A stretch of 64,000 nucleotides of DNA from Bubalus kerabau (Eukaryota > Chordata > Mammalia > Artiodactyla > Bovidae): the NCBI RefSeq assembly GCF_029407905.1, contig NC_073639.1, positions 41,867,501 to 41,931,500 of the forward strand, given 5' to 3'. Numbering within the stretch: the stretch's first letter is position 1; each line of letters opens with the position of its first letter. The translations under genes were made by a program, and so were the position numbers. The notes under the pieces are model-generated. The model worked only from the letters and a program-made list of their open reading frames with translations. It did not search any database and was not told the origin of the DNA. Shown here piece by piece: positions 10,363 through 23,347 of this stretch.

Positions 10363-11083
10363 TATTTTACATTCAGTTCAGTCGCTTAGTCCTGTCCGAC
10401 TCTGCGATCCCATGAACTGCAGTACACCAGGCCTCCCTGTCCATCACCAACTCCCGGAGTTTACCCAAACTCATGTCTATTGAGTCGGTGATGCCATCCA
10501 ACCATCTCATCCTCTGTCGTCCCCTTCTCTTCCTGCCTTCCATCTTTCCCAGCATCAGGGTCTTTTCTAATAAGTCAGTTCTTCTCATCAGGTGGCCAAA
10601 GTATTGGAGTTTCAGCATCAGCATCAGTCCTTCCAATGAATATTCAGGATCAATGTCCTTTAGGATTGACAGGTTTGGTCTCCTAACTGTCCAAGGGACT
10701 CTCAGGAGTCTCTCCAATACCACAATTCAAAAGCATCAATTCTTAAGCCCTTAGCTTTCTTTGTGGTTTATCTCACGCATCCATGCATGACTACTGGAAA
10801 GACCACAGCTTTGAGTATATGGACTTTTTTTGGAAAAGTAATGTCTCTGCTTTTTAATATGCTAAGTTTGTCTTAGCTTTTCTTTCAAGGAGCAAGCGTC
10901 TAATAATGTCATGGACCAGATGCCATGATCTTAATTTTTTGAATGCTGAGTTTTAAGCCAGCATTTTCACTGTCCTCTTTTACCTTCATCAAGAGGCTCT
11001 TTAGTTCCATAGGCTTTTTTTGTGCAATAAGGGTGGTGTTGCCTGCACAGTACTTTCAGCGATATAGGCATATGCTATTTTAC
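10363..11083 (-). mobile_element. BovB 3' end, minus strand, 8-bp TSD
   Basis: The plus strand opens with 'attcagttcagtcgcttag' (antisense BovB terminus). The minus strand keeps a 116-codon frame (10373-10723) ending in GRKRRGRQRMRWLDGI and REAWCTAVHGIAES, the BovB C-terminus. The body is 10371-11075, with a small internal loss near 10910. 'tattttac' at 10363-10370 and 11076-11083 is the target duplication. Confidence 0.9.
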
Positions 11084-12424
11084 TTTGAGAAAAATTGTCT
11101 TTAAAATATATTTCTAAAAGAAGTCAATGAGTTTAATAAAACCATTTTTTCCAATAAGTATTTTTAATTTTTTAAAAAAGTCAGATCACCTTGATTATAA
11201 CAAAACTCAATTTAAAAGCTTCTCAGTTAAGTAATGCTGACTAATTTGTTTCTTCATTTTTCTTTCTGACATTAACTTTATTGTTGCCAAATTCCCTAAG
11301 ACTTGTGAATTATATTTGTGTTTCAGTTTCAGGCTAGAAAATGAAGATTCTACAAGTTAGTGCTGCAAGATTATAGTTGACCCTTTGCTTGCTTTGTCAT
11401 CCGGTCTAAATAATTTGTTATAAATGTGAAATATCAAGTTAGACGTTGAAATCTGCAGTTATGTTATTATCCATTGACTTACTCTCTCAAATATTAAAAT
11501 GTGCTATATTGAACATTTCACATGTACAAATATATCCAAATTTAAAATGCAACACTTTGAAATTTAAACAAGCAAAGCAATAACAAAAATTCCTCAGACC
11601 TTATGAGATACCAAATGAGATTTTTTTACTCGTGATTTTATTCTTAGGCCTAAAAAAAATCTCAGTCTTCTAAAGGGTAGTTTACTGGTACTTATATTAT
11701 TCTAGCTCCACTGGAAACCTTTTGTCTTTAACTGTAATGGTTCTTCATTTTATTTTATGGAGATCTATTCCTGGTTCCTAAAAGTTTCTATGGTTATGTT
11801 TGTTCATTAATGCTTTTAATGTTCCTTGTTATACTGCTGCTTCGATTTTTAGTATCTTCTTCTCATCAGGTTCTCACAGCTTGGAGTTTACCTTGAGTCA
11901 TAAAAATCTGAGATTGTGACCTAAACTTTAATGATGTAGAACACTGTATGATTCTATAGGGCTCAGTGGGACTAATGGGGGTCTGTGTACTTTTAATCAA
12001 GTGCTATAATTAACATATACTGAATTTTGTAGAATGGCTGCAAGATAAATAGGCCTATTAGGAGGGAAAAAGATGATGTGCCAAATCACATAAATAACAT
12101 GATCAGGGGAGAGAAAGTGCTGCAGAACTCTACTTAAGTATGAGAATCCTACTGAGTATTTGCAATATGCTCTTAGCTAATGGCCATAAATAAGCATATA
12201 TTCTATGCAGAATAATTAACTTTTATATCTTTAAGGCAGAATGTGATAGCAGAGACCTGAAAAAATTTATGAATAACAAAGCGTGAGAAAGAGGAATATC
12301 TCTTCCAAGGCTGGATATAACACTGTTTCATTAAAATTTAATTTAAAATAATAGATTTTATTTTACTTAGGTAATAAAGGTATGTAATAAATTTACATAA
12401 ATAATTTATGCAATAATAAAATAA
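11084..12424. other. Gene-free AT-rich stretch
   Basis: No recognisable repeat, RNA gene or supported coding frame in 1.3 kb. It may be unique intergenic or intronic DNA. Confidence 0.5.
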
Positions 12425-12552
12425 AATTTATTTATTTATATTGGACACATGTTCAACATGTCAGATCTCAGTTCTCTGACAAGGGATCAAACCCACACCC
12501 CCTGCATTGGAAGCATGGAATCTTAACCACTGGACTTCCAGGGAAGCCCCCC
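12425..12552 (-). mobile_element. CHR-1-like SINE, antisense
   Basis: 'gttctctgacaagggatcaa', 'cccctgcattggaagcatgg' and 'ggacttccagggaagcccc' are antisense CHR-1. The 5' A-rich side is a TTTA tract at 12425-12440. Confidence 0.8.
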
Positions 12553-14400
12553 AGAATACTACATTTTAGGTGTGAAATTAAGTTCTTCTTCAATTTATCT
12601 TTTAATACTCACCATGTCAGCTTGCTTCAGAGAACTGAGGCAGTTGAGGCAGCATTGCTTTAATTCAAAGAGCTGAGAAGGATTAAATCTGTCGATTATT
12701 ATTAATTATATGAAGCACTACATAAAGAAAGATTCTGGGCTATTTCTGCATTCAGCAAGCAAGAGCATTATAGTAAAAGAGAAATACAATAGGCCATGGA
12801 GGGCTGATTTTGGTGGCATGATGACTATACAGTTTTCATCTAAAACCTTGATTTCTATAAAAGTTAAGCAGATTTCAGTGTGTATGTGTATATATTCATT
12901 AAAGCCAAGCTTTTTTTAAATCTCTTGCCAATAGTTAGATTGCAATTTTCTTTTGCATAAAGATACATAAATACTTCATTTAATATAAATGCAATTGTAT
13001 TTTTACTTTTAAACTGTTATTTTTATCTTTTAATGCCTTACTTCTTTACTTTCTCACTCGCACTTTCCTTAGCTTTCACTCAACTCAACATCTGTCCTCA
13101 TTATTAACAACTTGATGTTTTAGAATTGTATTTTTATGATCAGATAACCCTGGAGAGACTTGTAAATAGGTATATAGTCTAAAGCATATAGAAGAGAAAT
13201 TCTTGTTACGGCTTTCAAACATATTATTGCATACTTTTGGCCATCTTATATTTTTTTCATGTTTATATAATTGAATAAGATGGAAATAAATACACACTTC
13301 TCAATCCATTTAGTCATACTTTTTAATATCTACTAAATTCTACCTTCTTTGTAAATACCATAATTTTTAGTCATTTTTCTATTGGAGTGTATATTTTCTC
13401 TTTCTATAAGGAAAGATCTTCATGAGAAATCTTTACTCACTAGAAACACGTTTTAATAAAATCTGCCAAATAATATTATATCAATTTATATATATATAAT
13501 ATTTATATATAGAAATTCAGATACCCATTCATACATAAATGTGCTTTGTTTTAGAGTCCCTGATTTTAAAATCTTGATTAGGTATGTATCTTTTCTGGAA
13601 TATATTTGTATTCTTATTCATATTTTAAAGTTATGCATATTGATGTTTTTAAGTCTACTTGTATCTTAATTTTATTTTTAAAGTACTGTAAGATGAGTAC
13701 TTATCTTTAGAAAAACTCAGATGATATCAAGATATTAATAAATAATAATTAATTAATAATATATTTCACATCAATTTATCACATATTAATTATGCTCCTC
13801 TATAATGGGATCTGTTGGTTTCTTTTCAAGTATATATTGATTTAATTGCAGTGAATCTGTTGTTTTCCTAAAGAGATATTCTCCCATCATTGTTATACTT
13901 TAGTATCTTCTTTTTGCTACTTTAAAATGTTTTTTCTTTCAAATGAAATGTAAGATTAGTTAACACAGTTCAGAAAAATAACAGTAACAATTCTTAGAGA
14001 ATTCTCATTTTAATTTAATGGATAGGTATTTTTTGAAAGTTATGTTTTTATAATGTTGTCTTTTCAACTAAGGGCAAAGCATTTAAGAGAGTAATCAAAT
14101 AGACATGTCCAGAACATTACTATATTTGAAACCATGCCCAGTATACATTTAGTACATAGGCAGGCAATTTTTTTCACATAAAAATAAAGTTAGTCATAAA
14201 AATAAGTCACATCCCTGAATAAGAATGCAAATAATCTAAAGTTTTAGCCAGCAGAACCCAATCAAAATATCTGAATCCAGTATACAGTTAATATCAAAAC
14301 CAGAAAAATCCTTCTGTATGAAAATATTCCTCATTTTTATATTTATACTGTATTGAAATATTGCAAAGTTTTATGTGTCTATTTGATCACTTTCTTTTTT
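12553..14400. other. Gene-free AT-rich stretch
   Basis: 1.8 kb with very high AT content and only short chance frames. I see no element I can name. A TA-rich patch lies at 13485-13515. Confidence 0.5.
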
Positions 14401-14404
14401 TTCA

Positions 14405-14850
14405 TCAACAATAAAATGGATAAACCGTATTATATATTCAATGCATACAATGGAATATCATACAGCAACAAAATGAACCCAGCTATTATACACAACAACA
14501 TAGATGAATCTCATGAACACAATTTGACCAAAAAAGCCAGAAACAAAGGAATAAACACTACATGATTTCATGCATATGACATTTAAAAACCAGCAAAACT
14601 AAACTACCTCAATCTAGGCTTGCATACTTAGGTAGAATGTAATTATTGTACATATCATGATAGTGTACCCCTCTTGGGGAAAAATAGGAGATAACTAGAA
14701 AGGGGCATGCAAAGGCACTCCAATGGTGTTAGATATAGTTTCTCTTGACCTGTGTTGATTATCTGGGTGGTCACTACATGAGAATGATTAAAATCTACAT
14801 TCATGTTTTATGTACTTCCCTGGGTATTACATTTCAGAATTATACTCAGA
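14405..14850 (+). mobile_element. L1M-type 3' region, sense
   Basis: 'acaatggaatatcatacagc' and 'tagatgaatctcatgaacac', then 'gaataaacactacatgattt', is the usual order near the 3' end of older mammalian L1. No frame survives. Confidence 0.6.
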
Positions 14851-14877
14851 AAAGACGTTAAGAGACCTTCTGATTTA

Positions 14878-15010
14878 AGCCCATCCCCATTTTCTGATGA
14901 AGCAACTGAATCTGAGAGCTTTAAATGAATCATCTAAGGCCATTAATTAGTAACCATCAGAACCAGGAATACCCTCTTGTCTCCAGGGTAAAGACTTTTC
15001 CATCTACTTT
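14878..15010 (+). mobile_element. MIR-type SINE
   Basis: 'gatgaagcaactgaatctga' through 'aatcatctaaggccattaat' and 'gaaccaggaataccctc' follows the core of mammalian MIR, heavily diverged. Confidence 0.55.
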
Positions 15011-15227
15011 ACATTTGTCTCAACTCAAACTTCAGTAGTTCGGTTCAGAAAGGGTTAGCCACATAGCTGAGAGAAGGGCATTTCTGGGTGACTTGGGTCA
15101 TCACAAGGGCAGGTAAAAAAGCCTCATTCTTCTCCTAGGGTCCCAACCCCATGCTGATGGTCCAGGCAGTATTAAGCTGGGACTCCACTATTAAGCTGGA
15201 AGCTTCACCCTGGTGTACCTAAGGATT

Positions 15228-15650
15228 CCGTTCAGTTCAATCATTCTGTTGTGTTCAACTCTTTGTGGCCCCATGGACTGCAGCATGCCAGGCTTCCCTA
15301 TCCATCATCAACTCTCAGAGCTTGCTCAAACTCATCGAGTCGATGAAGCCATCCAACCTTCTTATCCTCTGTCGTCCCCTTCTCCTCCTGCCTTCAGTTT
15401 TTCGCAAAAAGACCCATCAAGGTCTTTTCCAATAAGTCAGTTTGCATCAGGTGGCCAAAGTATTGGAGCTTCAGCTTCAGCATCAGTTCTTCCAAAGAAT
15501 ATTCAGTACTGATTTCATTTAGGATTGGCTGATTTGATCTCCTTGAAGTCCAAGGGACTCTCAAGAGTATTCTCCAACATCCCAGTTCAAAATCATCAAT
15601 TCTTCAGTGCTCAGCTTTCTTTATGGTCCAACTCTCACATCCGTATATGA
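15228..15650 (-). mobile_element. BovB 3' end, minus strand
   Basis: Begins with 'ttcagttcaatcattctgt' (antisense terminus) and runs through the C-terminal coding region to about 15650, where it stops at the 'actctcacatccg' part of the RT tail. No clear TSD. An insertion near 15405 reads 'cgcaaaaagaccca'. Confidence 0.88.
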
Positions 15651-16547
15651 CTATATATTAGAACTTGGAACATTTTTGCCTTATAATCTTTATAGTAAGA
15701 ATAAACTAGTGATACAAAATCCACCAGATACTTGAATAATTTAAGCGTTATTGATAAAGTTTTTGTAATTAAAGTATGTTTGTTATCATAATTTAACATG
15801 AAGCCCTATAAGATGTAGCTGCCTGTAAAAACTAACTATTTTATCTGTATATTGTACATATCTATGTAGAAATAAGCTCAGGTTAAGATAAATGTCAAAG
15901 TCCATGCAGATACTACATAGATGATTATTTCATTTGGGATTATTATTAGTAAATAGCATTTGTGAGAACTGTGAATAAGGTTACTATATAAAATGAAAAC
16001 ACAGTGGCTCTAATATACATGCATCTGTATATGCTACTCATTAAGGAACATGAGATGGTGTTTAGTGAACCAAGAGGTTGTACAAATAATTCTTATGTTC
16101 TAGAATCAGGTACTCCATTTCCACTCTTCTGTTTTCTACATATTACTTGGAAACTAGAACCCTCACAATATTTTATTCATAGTCTCTTGCCATTTGGCTT
16201 CTAGTTAGTTCTGCCATTTGGCTTCTAGTTAGGGAGGTAATCTCAGAGTACTAGAAATTAGGAAGAGAGGGAAGGTATACACTTTCAAGTTACTTTTTGG
16301 AAGTATCTGTCTAGCAGCAGCAGCAGCAGATAACAACGGAGTCCAATAGATTCTGGTCAGCTCTAACATCCCCAGCTAGGAGCATTTCCCCAGAACCAAG
16401 CGTTAGGGTGTCCCTGCTAAGCCCAGCCTCATTCCAGGGATATTTCTTGTTGTAGTGGTCAATCCTAGAAAGCCCATTCATAAAAGTTTCATCCTTTTTC
16501 AGCTGACCCTACAAAATGTTTATAGCATCCCATATTAGGCAAATTCT
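15651..16547. other. Gene-free stretch with a 24-bp tandem duplication
   Basis: No gene found. 'gccatttggcttctagttag' occurs at 16189-16208 and again at 16213-16232. A (CAG)-type triplet run lies at 16314-16329. Confidence 0.6.
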
Positions 16548-16640
16548 CACCTGGAGAATTCCATGCACGGAGGAGCCTGGCAGGCTTCAGTCCGTGGGAT
16601 TGCAAGTGTTGGACATGACTTAGCAACTAAAACACCACCA
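16548..16640 (+). mobile_element. Bov-tA SINE 3' part
   Basis: 'cctggagaattccatgcacg' to 'ggacatgacttagcaactaa' is the SINE 3' half; the tRNA-like head is lost. Confidence 0.8.
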
Positions 16641-17150
16641 TTGTGAAGACACAGACACTTTAAAATGAAGACACTAAAATTTTCTGAAATTATATATGAA
16701 AAATAAAATGTTTCTATTATCTCACAGGTTGCTTAATGAAATTCTAAAGTATACCACTTTTTTACTTCCACAGATTATCAAAAATAAATGTTATTGCATC
16801 ATCAGCAATATCATATTCATGCACATATTAAAATTTTAATGATTGAAATTACATATTCATCTGACTCAATAGATTAGAGATCACTAAGGTCTTATTAATA
16901 TAAGTATAATTTAAGAACAAATCCAATTTGATTAAAAGAGTATTTAAATTTTAATGTTAATAATTTGCTATTAGAGGTATAATTTTTTAAAGAATTTATT
17001 CTTATAAATTATTTTTGAGTCTTTTTTTCTCTTATTATGATTCCTTTTTGAGAGCACAGAAATAATTTTAATTCATAGAATGCTTCAATGTTATGATGAT
17101 TGATTGGTTCTATAGATGATCACTGTGAACATTACTTATACGTTTTTGTT

Positions 17151-19153
17151 TATTTGTTTTTAATTAAAGGATAATTGCTTTACAATATTGTGTTGGTTTC
17201 TGCCATACATCAATATGAATCAGTCATAGGTATACACATGTCGCCTCCCTCTTGAACTTCCCTCCCACCTCCCACCCAATTCCACCCCTCTAGGTTGTCA
17301 CAGAGCACCAGTTTGCGCTCTGTTAGTCATACAGTGAACTCCGACTGGCTATCTATTTTACACATGACTGTGTATATGTCTCCATGCTACTCTCTCCATT
17401 CGTCCACCCACTACTCCCTCATGTCCACAAATCTGTTCTTTATGTCTGCGTCTCCACTGCTGCCCTGAAAATAGGTTCATCAATACCATCTTTCTAGATT
17501 CCATATATATGCATTAATATAAGACATTTGTTTTTCTTTTTCTGACTTACTTCACTCTGTATCATTGTTGTTGTTCGGTCACTAAGTCGTTTCATACTCT
17601 TTGTGACCCTATGAACTGCAGCACACAAAGATTCCCTGTCCTACACTATTTCTCTGAGTTGGCTGAAACTATTGTCCATTGTGTCAGTGATGCCATCCAA
17701 CCATCTCATCCTCTGTTGCCCCCTTCTCCACTTGCCCTCAAATTTTCCCATTCAGCTCTCAGAATCCAAAGTATTGTAACTTCAGCCTCAGCACTCTGTG
17801 TAATGACCTCTAAGTTCATCCACCTTATTAGAACTGACTCAAATGTGTTCCTTTTTATGGCTGAATAATATTCCATTGTATATATGTACTACTTCTTTAT
17901 CCATTCATCTGTGAGACATGTAGGTTGCATCCATGTCCTAGCTATTGTAAATAATGCTGCAATGAACATCAGGGTAATGTGTCTATGTCACTTATGGTTT
18001 TTGCAGGGTATGTGCCCAGCAGTGGGATTGCTGTGTCATATGATAGTTTTATTCCTAGTTGTTTTTTTTTTTTTTTTTAAGGAATCTCTGTACTCTCCTC
18101 CATCGTGGCTGTATTAATTTACATTTCCACCAACAGTGCAAGTGAGTTCCCTTTCCTCCGTGCCCTCACCAGCATTTATTTTCTCTAGATTTTTTGATGG
18201 TGGCCATTCTGACCCGTATGAGGTGATATCTCATTGTAGTTTTGATTTGCATTTCTCTAATAACAAGAGATGCAGAGCATCTTTTTGTGTATTTATTAGC
18301 CATCAGTAAGTTCTTTGGGAAAATGTCTGTTTAGGTCTTCTGCCCAATTTTTGATTGGGTTGTTTGTGTTTCTGCTATTGAGCTGCATGAACTACTTGTA
18401 TATTTTGGAAATTAATCTTTTGTCAGTTGTTTCACTGGCTATATTTTGTCCCCTTTTGAGGGTTGTCTTTTCACCTTATTTATACTTTCCTTTTCTGTGC
18501 AAAAGCTTTTTAGTTTGGTTAGGTACCACTTGCTTATTTTTGTTTGCATTTCTATTACTCTAGGAAGATCTTGCTATAATATATGTTATAGTGTATCCTG
18601 CCTATGTTTTCCTCTTAGAGTTTTATAGTTTCCAATCTTACATTTAGGTCTTTAATCCATTTTGAGTTTAATCTGTGTGTGGTGTTAGGAAGTGTTCTGC
18701 TTTCATTCTTTTACATGTAGCTGTCCAGTTTTCCCAGTAGCACTTATTGAAGAGACTGTCATTTCTCCATTGTATATTCTTGCCTCCTTTGTCAAAGATA
18801 AGGTGCCCATAGGTCCGTGGGTTTATCTCTGGGCTTTCTATCTTGTTACCTTCGTCTATATTTCTGTTGTTGTGCCAGTGCCATACTGCCTATAGCTTTG
18901 TAGTATACTATGAAGTCAGGAAAGTTGATTCCTTCAACTCCATTCTTCTTTCTAAAGATTGCTTTGGCTATTCAGGGTCTTCTGTGTTATTATACAAATT
19001 GTGAAATTTTTTCTAGTTCTATGAAAAACACTATCATATCAAATTGCATTGAATCTATAGATTGCTTTTGGTAATATAATCATTTTCATAATATTGATTC
19101 TTCCAACTCAGGAACATGGAAAATCTCTCCAACTATTTATGTCATTTTGACCA
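17151..19153 (-). mobile_element. L1 3' portion, antisense, left part
   Basis: The plus strand is the reverse complement of an L1 3'UTR and ORF2 C-terminal region: 'tgggtttctgccatacatc'-like sequence at 17195, 'ctgaataatattccattgta' at 17861, 'gtgatatctcattgtagttt' at 18222 and 'ttcaactccattcttctttc' at 18932. It is diverged with no intact frame. It is interrupted by a short BovB end (17561-17791) and resumes at 21063 beyond a larger BovB. The short hydrophobic plus-strand frames inside are antisense artefacts. Confidence 0.88.
17553..17799 (-). mobile_element. Short BovB 3' end nested in L1, with TSD
   Basis: 'ttgttgttcggtcactaagt' through 'atgccatccaaccatctcat' is the antisense BovB terminus. 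The L1 word 'cactctgt' is repeated at 17553-17560 and 17792-17799, so this inserted into the L1 after it had landed. Confidence 0.85.
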
Positions 19154-21062
19154 AGAAAAAGAAATGCAAAAAAGCAAAGTGGCTGTCTGAGGAGGCCTTA
19201 CAAATAGCTGTGAAAAGAAGAAAGTGAAAAGCAAATGAGAAAAGGAAAGATATACCCATTTGAATGCAGAATTCCAAAGAATAGCAAGGAGAGATAAGAA
19301 AATCTTCCTCAGCAATCAATGCAAAGAAATAGAGGAAAATAATAGAGTGGGAAAGACTAGAGATCTCTTCAAGAAAATTAGAGATACCAAGGGAACATTT
19401 CATGCAAAGATGGGCTCAATAAAGGACAGAAATGGTAGGGACCTAACAGAAACAGAAGATATTAAAAAGAATACACAGAAAAACTGTACAAAAAAATCTT
19501 CATGACCCAGATAATCACGATGGTGTGATCAATCACCTAGAGACAGATATCATGGGATGTGAAGTCAAGTGGGCCTTAGGAAGCATCACTACGAACAAAG
19601 CCTGTGGAGGTGATGGAATTCCAGTTGAGCTATTTCAAATCCTGAAAGATTATGTTGTAAAAGTGCTGCACTCAAAATGCCAGCACATATGGAAAACTCA
19701 GCAGTGGCCACAGGACTGGAAAATGTCGTTTTCATTCCAATCCCAAAGAATGGCAATGCCAAAGAATGCTCAAACTACCACACAATTGCACTTATCTCAA
19801 ACACTAGTAATGTAATGCTTAAAATTCTCCAAGCCAGGCTTCAGCAATATATGAACAATGAAGTTCCAGATGTTCAGTTGGTTTTAGAAAAGGGAGAGGA
19901 AACAGAGATCAAATTGTCAACATCTTCTGGATCATTGAAAAAGCAAGAGAGTTCTAGAAAAACATGTATTTTTGCTTTATTGACTATGCCAAAGCCTTTG
20001 ACTGTGTGGATCACAATAAACTGTGGAAAATTCTGAAAGAGATGGGAATACCAGACCACCTGACCTGCCTCTTGAGAAATCTGCAGGTCAGGAAGCAACA
20101 GTTAGAACTGGTCATGGAACAACAGACTGGTTCCAAATAGGAAAAGGAGTACGTCAAGGCTGTATATTATCACCTGCTTATTTAACTTATATGCAGGGTA
20201 CATCATGAGAAACGCTGGGCTGGATGAAGCACAAGCTGGAATCAAGTTTGTGGGGAGAAATATCAACAACCTCAGATATGCAGATGACACCATCCTTATG
20301 GCAGAAAATGAAAAAGAACTAAAGAGCCTCTTGATGAAAGTGAAAGACAAGATTGAAAAAGTTGGCTTAAAACTCAACATTCAGAAAGCTAAGATCATGG
20401 CATCTGGCCCCATCACTTTATGGCAAATAAATGGGGAAACAGTGGAAACAGTGTTGCACTTTATTTTTTTGTGCTCCAAAATCACTGCAGATGGTGATTG
20501 CAGCCATGAAATTAAAAGATGCTTACTCCTTGGAAGGAAAGTTATGACCAACCTAGATAGCATATTAAAAAGCAGAGACATTACTTTGCCAACAAATGTC
20601 CGTCTGGTCAAGCCTATGGTTTTTCCAGTGGTCATGTATGGATGTGAGAGTTGGACTATAAAGAAAGCTGAGTGCCAAAGAATTGATGCTTTTGAACTGT
20701 GGTGTTGGAGAAGACTCTTGAGAGTCCCTTGGACTGCAAGGAAATCCAACCAAGTTTATCTGAAAGGAGATCAGTCCTGGGCGTTCATTGGAAGGACTGA
20801 TGCTAAAGCTGAAACTCCAATACTTTGGCCACCTCATGCAAAGAATTGACTCATTGGAAAAGACCCTGATGCTGGGAGGGATTGGGGGCAGGAGGAGACG
20901 GGGACGACAGAGGATGAGATGGCTGGATGGCATCACCAACCTGATGGACATGGGTTTTGTTGGACTTCGGGAGTTGGTGGCGGACAGGGAGGCCTGGCAT
21001 GCTGTGGTTCATGGGGTTGCAAAGAGTCGGACACGACTGAGTGACTGAACTGAACTGAACTG
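19154..21062 (+). mobile_element. BovB, 5'-truncated, nested in antisense L1
   Basis: A plus-strand BovB starts in the linker (lysine-rich segment near 19160) and ends with 'actgaactgaactga'. Frames include NKACGGDGIPVELFQ (19525-19815), KGVRQGCILSP (20023-20208) and a 214-codon piece (20205-20849) with NNLRYADDTILMAE, whose YADD box is intact, followed by the C-terminal domain. Small indels break the frame near 19200, 19480, 19730, 19900, 20085 and 20180. The host L1 stops at 19153 and resumes at 21063 with almost no loss and no duplication, so the join looks blunt. Confidence 0.92.
20205..20849 (+). pseudogene. BovB RT palm and C-terminal fragment
   Basis: 214 open codons within the nested BovB. 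The order is the end of the fingers/palm with YADD (about 20276-20287), the LKSLLMKVKD helix, the SWTIKKAECQRIDAFELWCWRRLL block and the start of the basic C-terminus. It lacks the endonuclease and N-terminal RT. It has no promoter and is not a host gene. Confidence 0.88.
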
Positions 21063-21465
21063 ATTTCTTTCATCAGTGTCTTATAGCTTTGTGTATACAT
21101 GTCTTTTGTCTCCTTAGCTAGGTTTATTCCTAGATATTTTATTCTTTTTGTTGCAATAGTAAATGGGATTCATTCCTTAATTTCTCTTTCTGATTTTTCA
21201 CTGTTAGTTTATAAGCTTGCAATTGATTTTTGTGTATAGATTTTGTATCCTGCAACTTTACTAAATTCACTGATTAGCTCTAGTAATTTTCTGATAACAT
21301 CTTTAGGATTTTCTATATATAGTGTCATATCATCTTCAAACGGTGAAATTTTACTTCTTTTCTTGCCTCCTCCACCAGTCTATTTCTATAAGAGATCACT
21401 TCCCATGTGTTCTTACATAACCATATCTGCTAAGGGCTCTGCATAGATTTTTTGAGTGAATGATT
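21063..21465 (-). mobile_element. L1 3' portion, antisense, right part
   Basis: 'tttctttcatcagtgtctta' continues the L1 broken at 19153, then 'tttattcctagatattttat' and 'ttctgataacatctttagga'. The L1 is 5'-truncated near 21465. Confidence 0.85.
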
Positions 21466-21699
21466 ATTGATTAGTCGTCATGGCAAGGTTAAAAAATAAC
21501 ATAGTGTGTAATATGTTAATGAATATTGATTAACATAAGCCAGAAGATAATATTTCTCAATTCAGGTGTAGAATTGTAAATGCCTTCCATTCCAGTAGTC
21601 ACTTTTTAGTAGACCTATGCAAAGTGTTATGACAGGCACAGTTAAAATACTAAATAATGAATTAGATCTAATAAAGGAATGCACATTCTGAATGATTCA

Positions 21700-21960
21700 G
21701 TATAGAGTTCAGGATTTGAGAGAAGGTAAAACAGAGCAGACTCTATGGGTAGAAAATGGATCTATGGCTGGAACTGAGGGAGTAGGTGACCATGACTACA
21801 AAAAGGTAGTAGCAGATATTTTGGAGTTATGAGCATTTTTTATATCTTGATTTTGGTGGTTATAACTACATGCATTTCTTAAGACCCATGGAACTGTACA
21901 CTCTTCTACTGGGTTAAATATCTTAACAAATCTGACTTAGGAAAAACAATAAATATTTAT
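21700..21960 (+). mobile_element. L1M-type 3'UTR fragment, sense
   Basis: 'tatatcttgattttggtggt' and 'acccatggaactgtacact' are typical of old L1 3' ends. Diverged. Confidence 0.5.
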
Positions 21961-22416
21961 TGTGTTCCTTCTAATTGAAATAAGGTTTGAAATGTGCTAT
22001 TTATATTTATCAAATTAAATATTTTCACACATTTTATTAATAAGATATTTCTTCAATATCCAAAAGTGTTTTAAAAGTTTTTGTTGTCGTTGTTTATATC
22101 TTACTTAAATTTATCATGGACAGCAAATGTGGTCTTTGGTCTATGCAAATTGCATGATCAATTATTGTTAATGTTCCATTTATTTTCTTAAATATATTGT
22201 TTACTATTGTTCACTTTCAAAAGCCTTATCTCCATAAAATCAAATTATTAATTATGTTATTAAAATTTATATATATTTCTGATTTTTTTTAAGCTAGGTT
22301 AATCAGTTTCTGAGAAAATGTATTAAAATAAAGGTCTAAGATGGGAACTAGTTCAGCTTCTCTTTGTAATTCTATCAAATGCACTTATACATTTTGAAGC
22401 TACTTAATCAGTTGTA
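21961..22416. other. Gene-free AT-rich stretch
   Basis: Nothing recognised. Confidence 0.5.
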
Positions 22417-22790
22417 GTGCTTCACAGGTGGTGCTAGTGGTAAAGAACCAGCCTGCCAATGCAGGAGATGCAAGAGACACAGGTTCAATCTCTGGATTGG
22501 GAAAATGCCCTGGAGGAGGGTGTGGCACCCCACTCCAGTACTCTTGCCTGGAAAATCCCATGGACGGAGGAGCCTGGTAGGCTGCAGTCCATGGGATCGC
22601 TAAGAGCAGGACACAACTGAGTGACTTCACTTTCACTTTTCACTTTCATGCATTGGAGAAGGAAATGGCAACCCACTCGAGTGTTCTTGCCTGGAGAATC
22701 CCACGGATGGCGGAGCCTGGTGGGCTGCCATCTATGGGGTCGCACAGAGTCAGACACGACTGAAGCGACTTAGCAGCAATAGCAGCAGCA
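22417..22790 (+). mobile_element. Long Bov-tA2-like SINE (head plus two A units)
   Basis: A tRNA-like head ('aatgcaggagatgcaagag') is followed by one A unit ending 'cacaactgagtgacttcac', a linker 'tttcacttttcactttcatg' and a second A unit ending 'cgactgaagcgacttagcag', then an AGC-rich tail. Composite tRNA + A + A architecture. CpGs are partly retained (e.g. 'ggcggag', 'gtcgcac'), so this copy is fairly young. Confidence 0.88.
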
Positions 22791-23340
22791 TGAATGCACC
22801 CAATCACTTGTAAACAATTCTGGATTGTTTATATTTTAAGTGCATTAGTTTTTCACACACACACAAAAATGATATTGCGTTAATTTGAAGAATGCTTCCC
22901 AGTCCCCTAAAAAAGAAAACTAAATATCCAAATCCCAGGAAATTATGAGCATTGCCTTTTATGGAAAACAAACCATAATAAAACAAAATTTTGTAGGGAA
23001 ATTAAGGACATCAAGATGGGGAAATCATCCTAGATTATCTGTTGGTGTCACAAATGCAATGATATGGACACTTACAGAAGAGAGGGAATTGGGATATACA
23101 AAGAGTGTAGAGAAAGATTTGAGATGCTGGCCTTAAGGATTGGAGTGATGAGGCCACAGGCTATAGGATGTTGGCAGCCACTAGCAACTATAGGAGGCAA
23201 GTGAATGATGCTTCTTTAGAGCCTCAGTGGAGTAGGGCTCTATAATCACCTTGATTTCTACTCAAAATTGATTAGATTTCTGGCTTCCATAGCTGTGAGA
23301 AAATACATTCCTGTTTTAAGTCACTACAATTTACAGAAAA
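22791..23340. other. Gene-free stretch
   Basis: Unique-looking sequence with a short (CA)n at 22855-22864. The small plus-strand frame at 22945-23136 has no recognisable similarity. Confidence 0.5.
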
Positions 23341-23347
23341 AAAATTC

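Noticed and set aside
17884..18895. Series of hydrophobic plus-strand frames resembling membrane proteins
   Set aside because: They are the antisense of L1 ORF2; T-rich antisense DNA reads as Phe/Leu/Ser-rich peptides.
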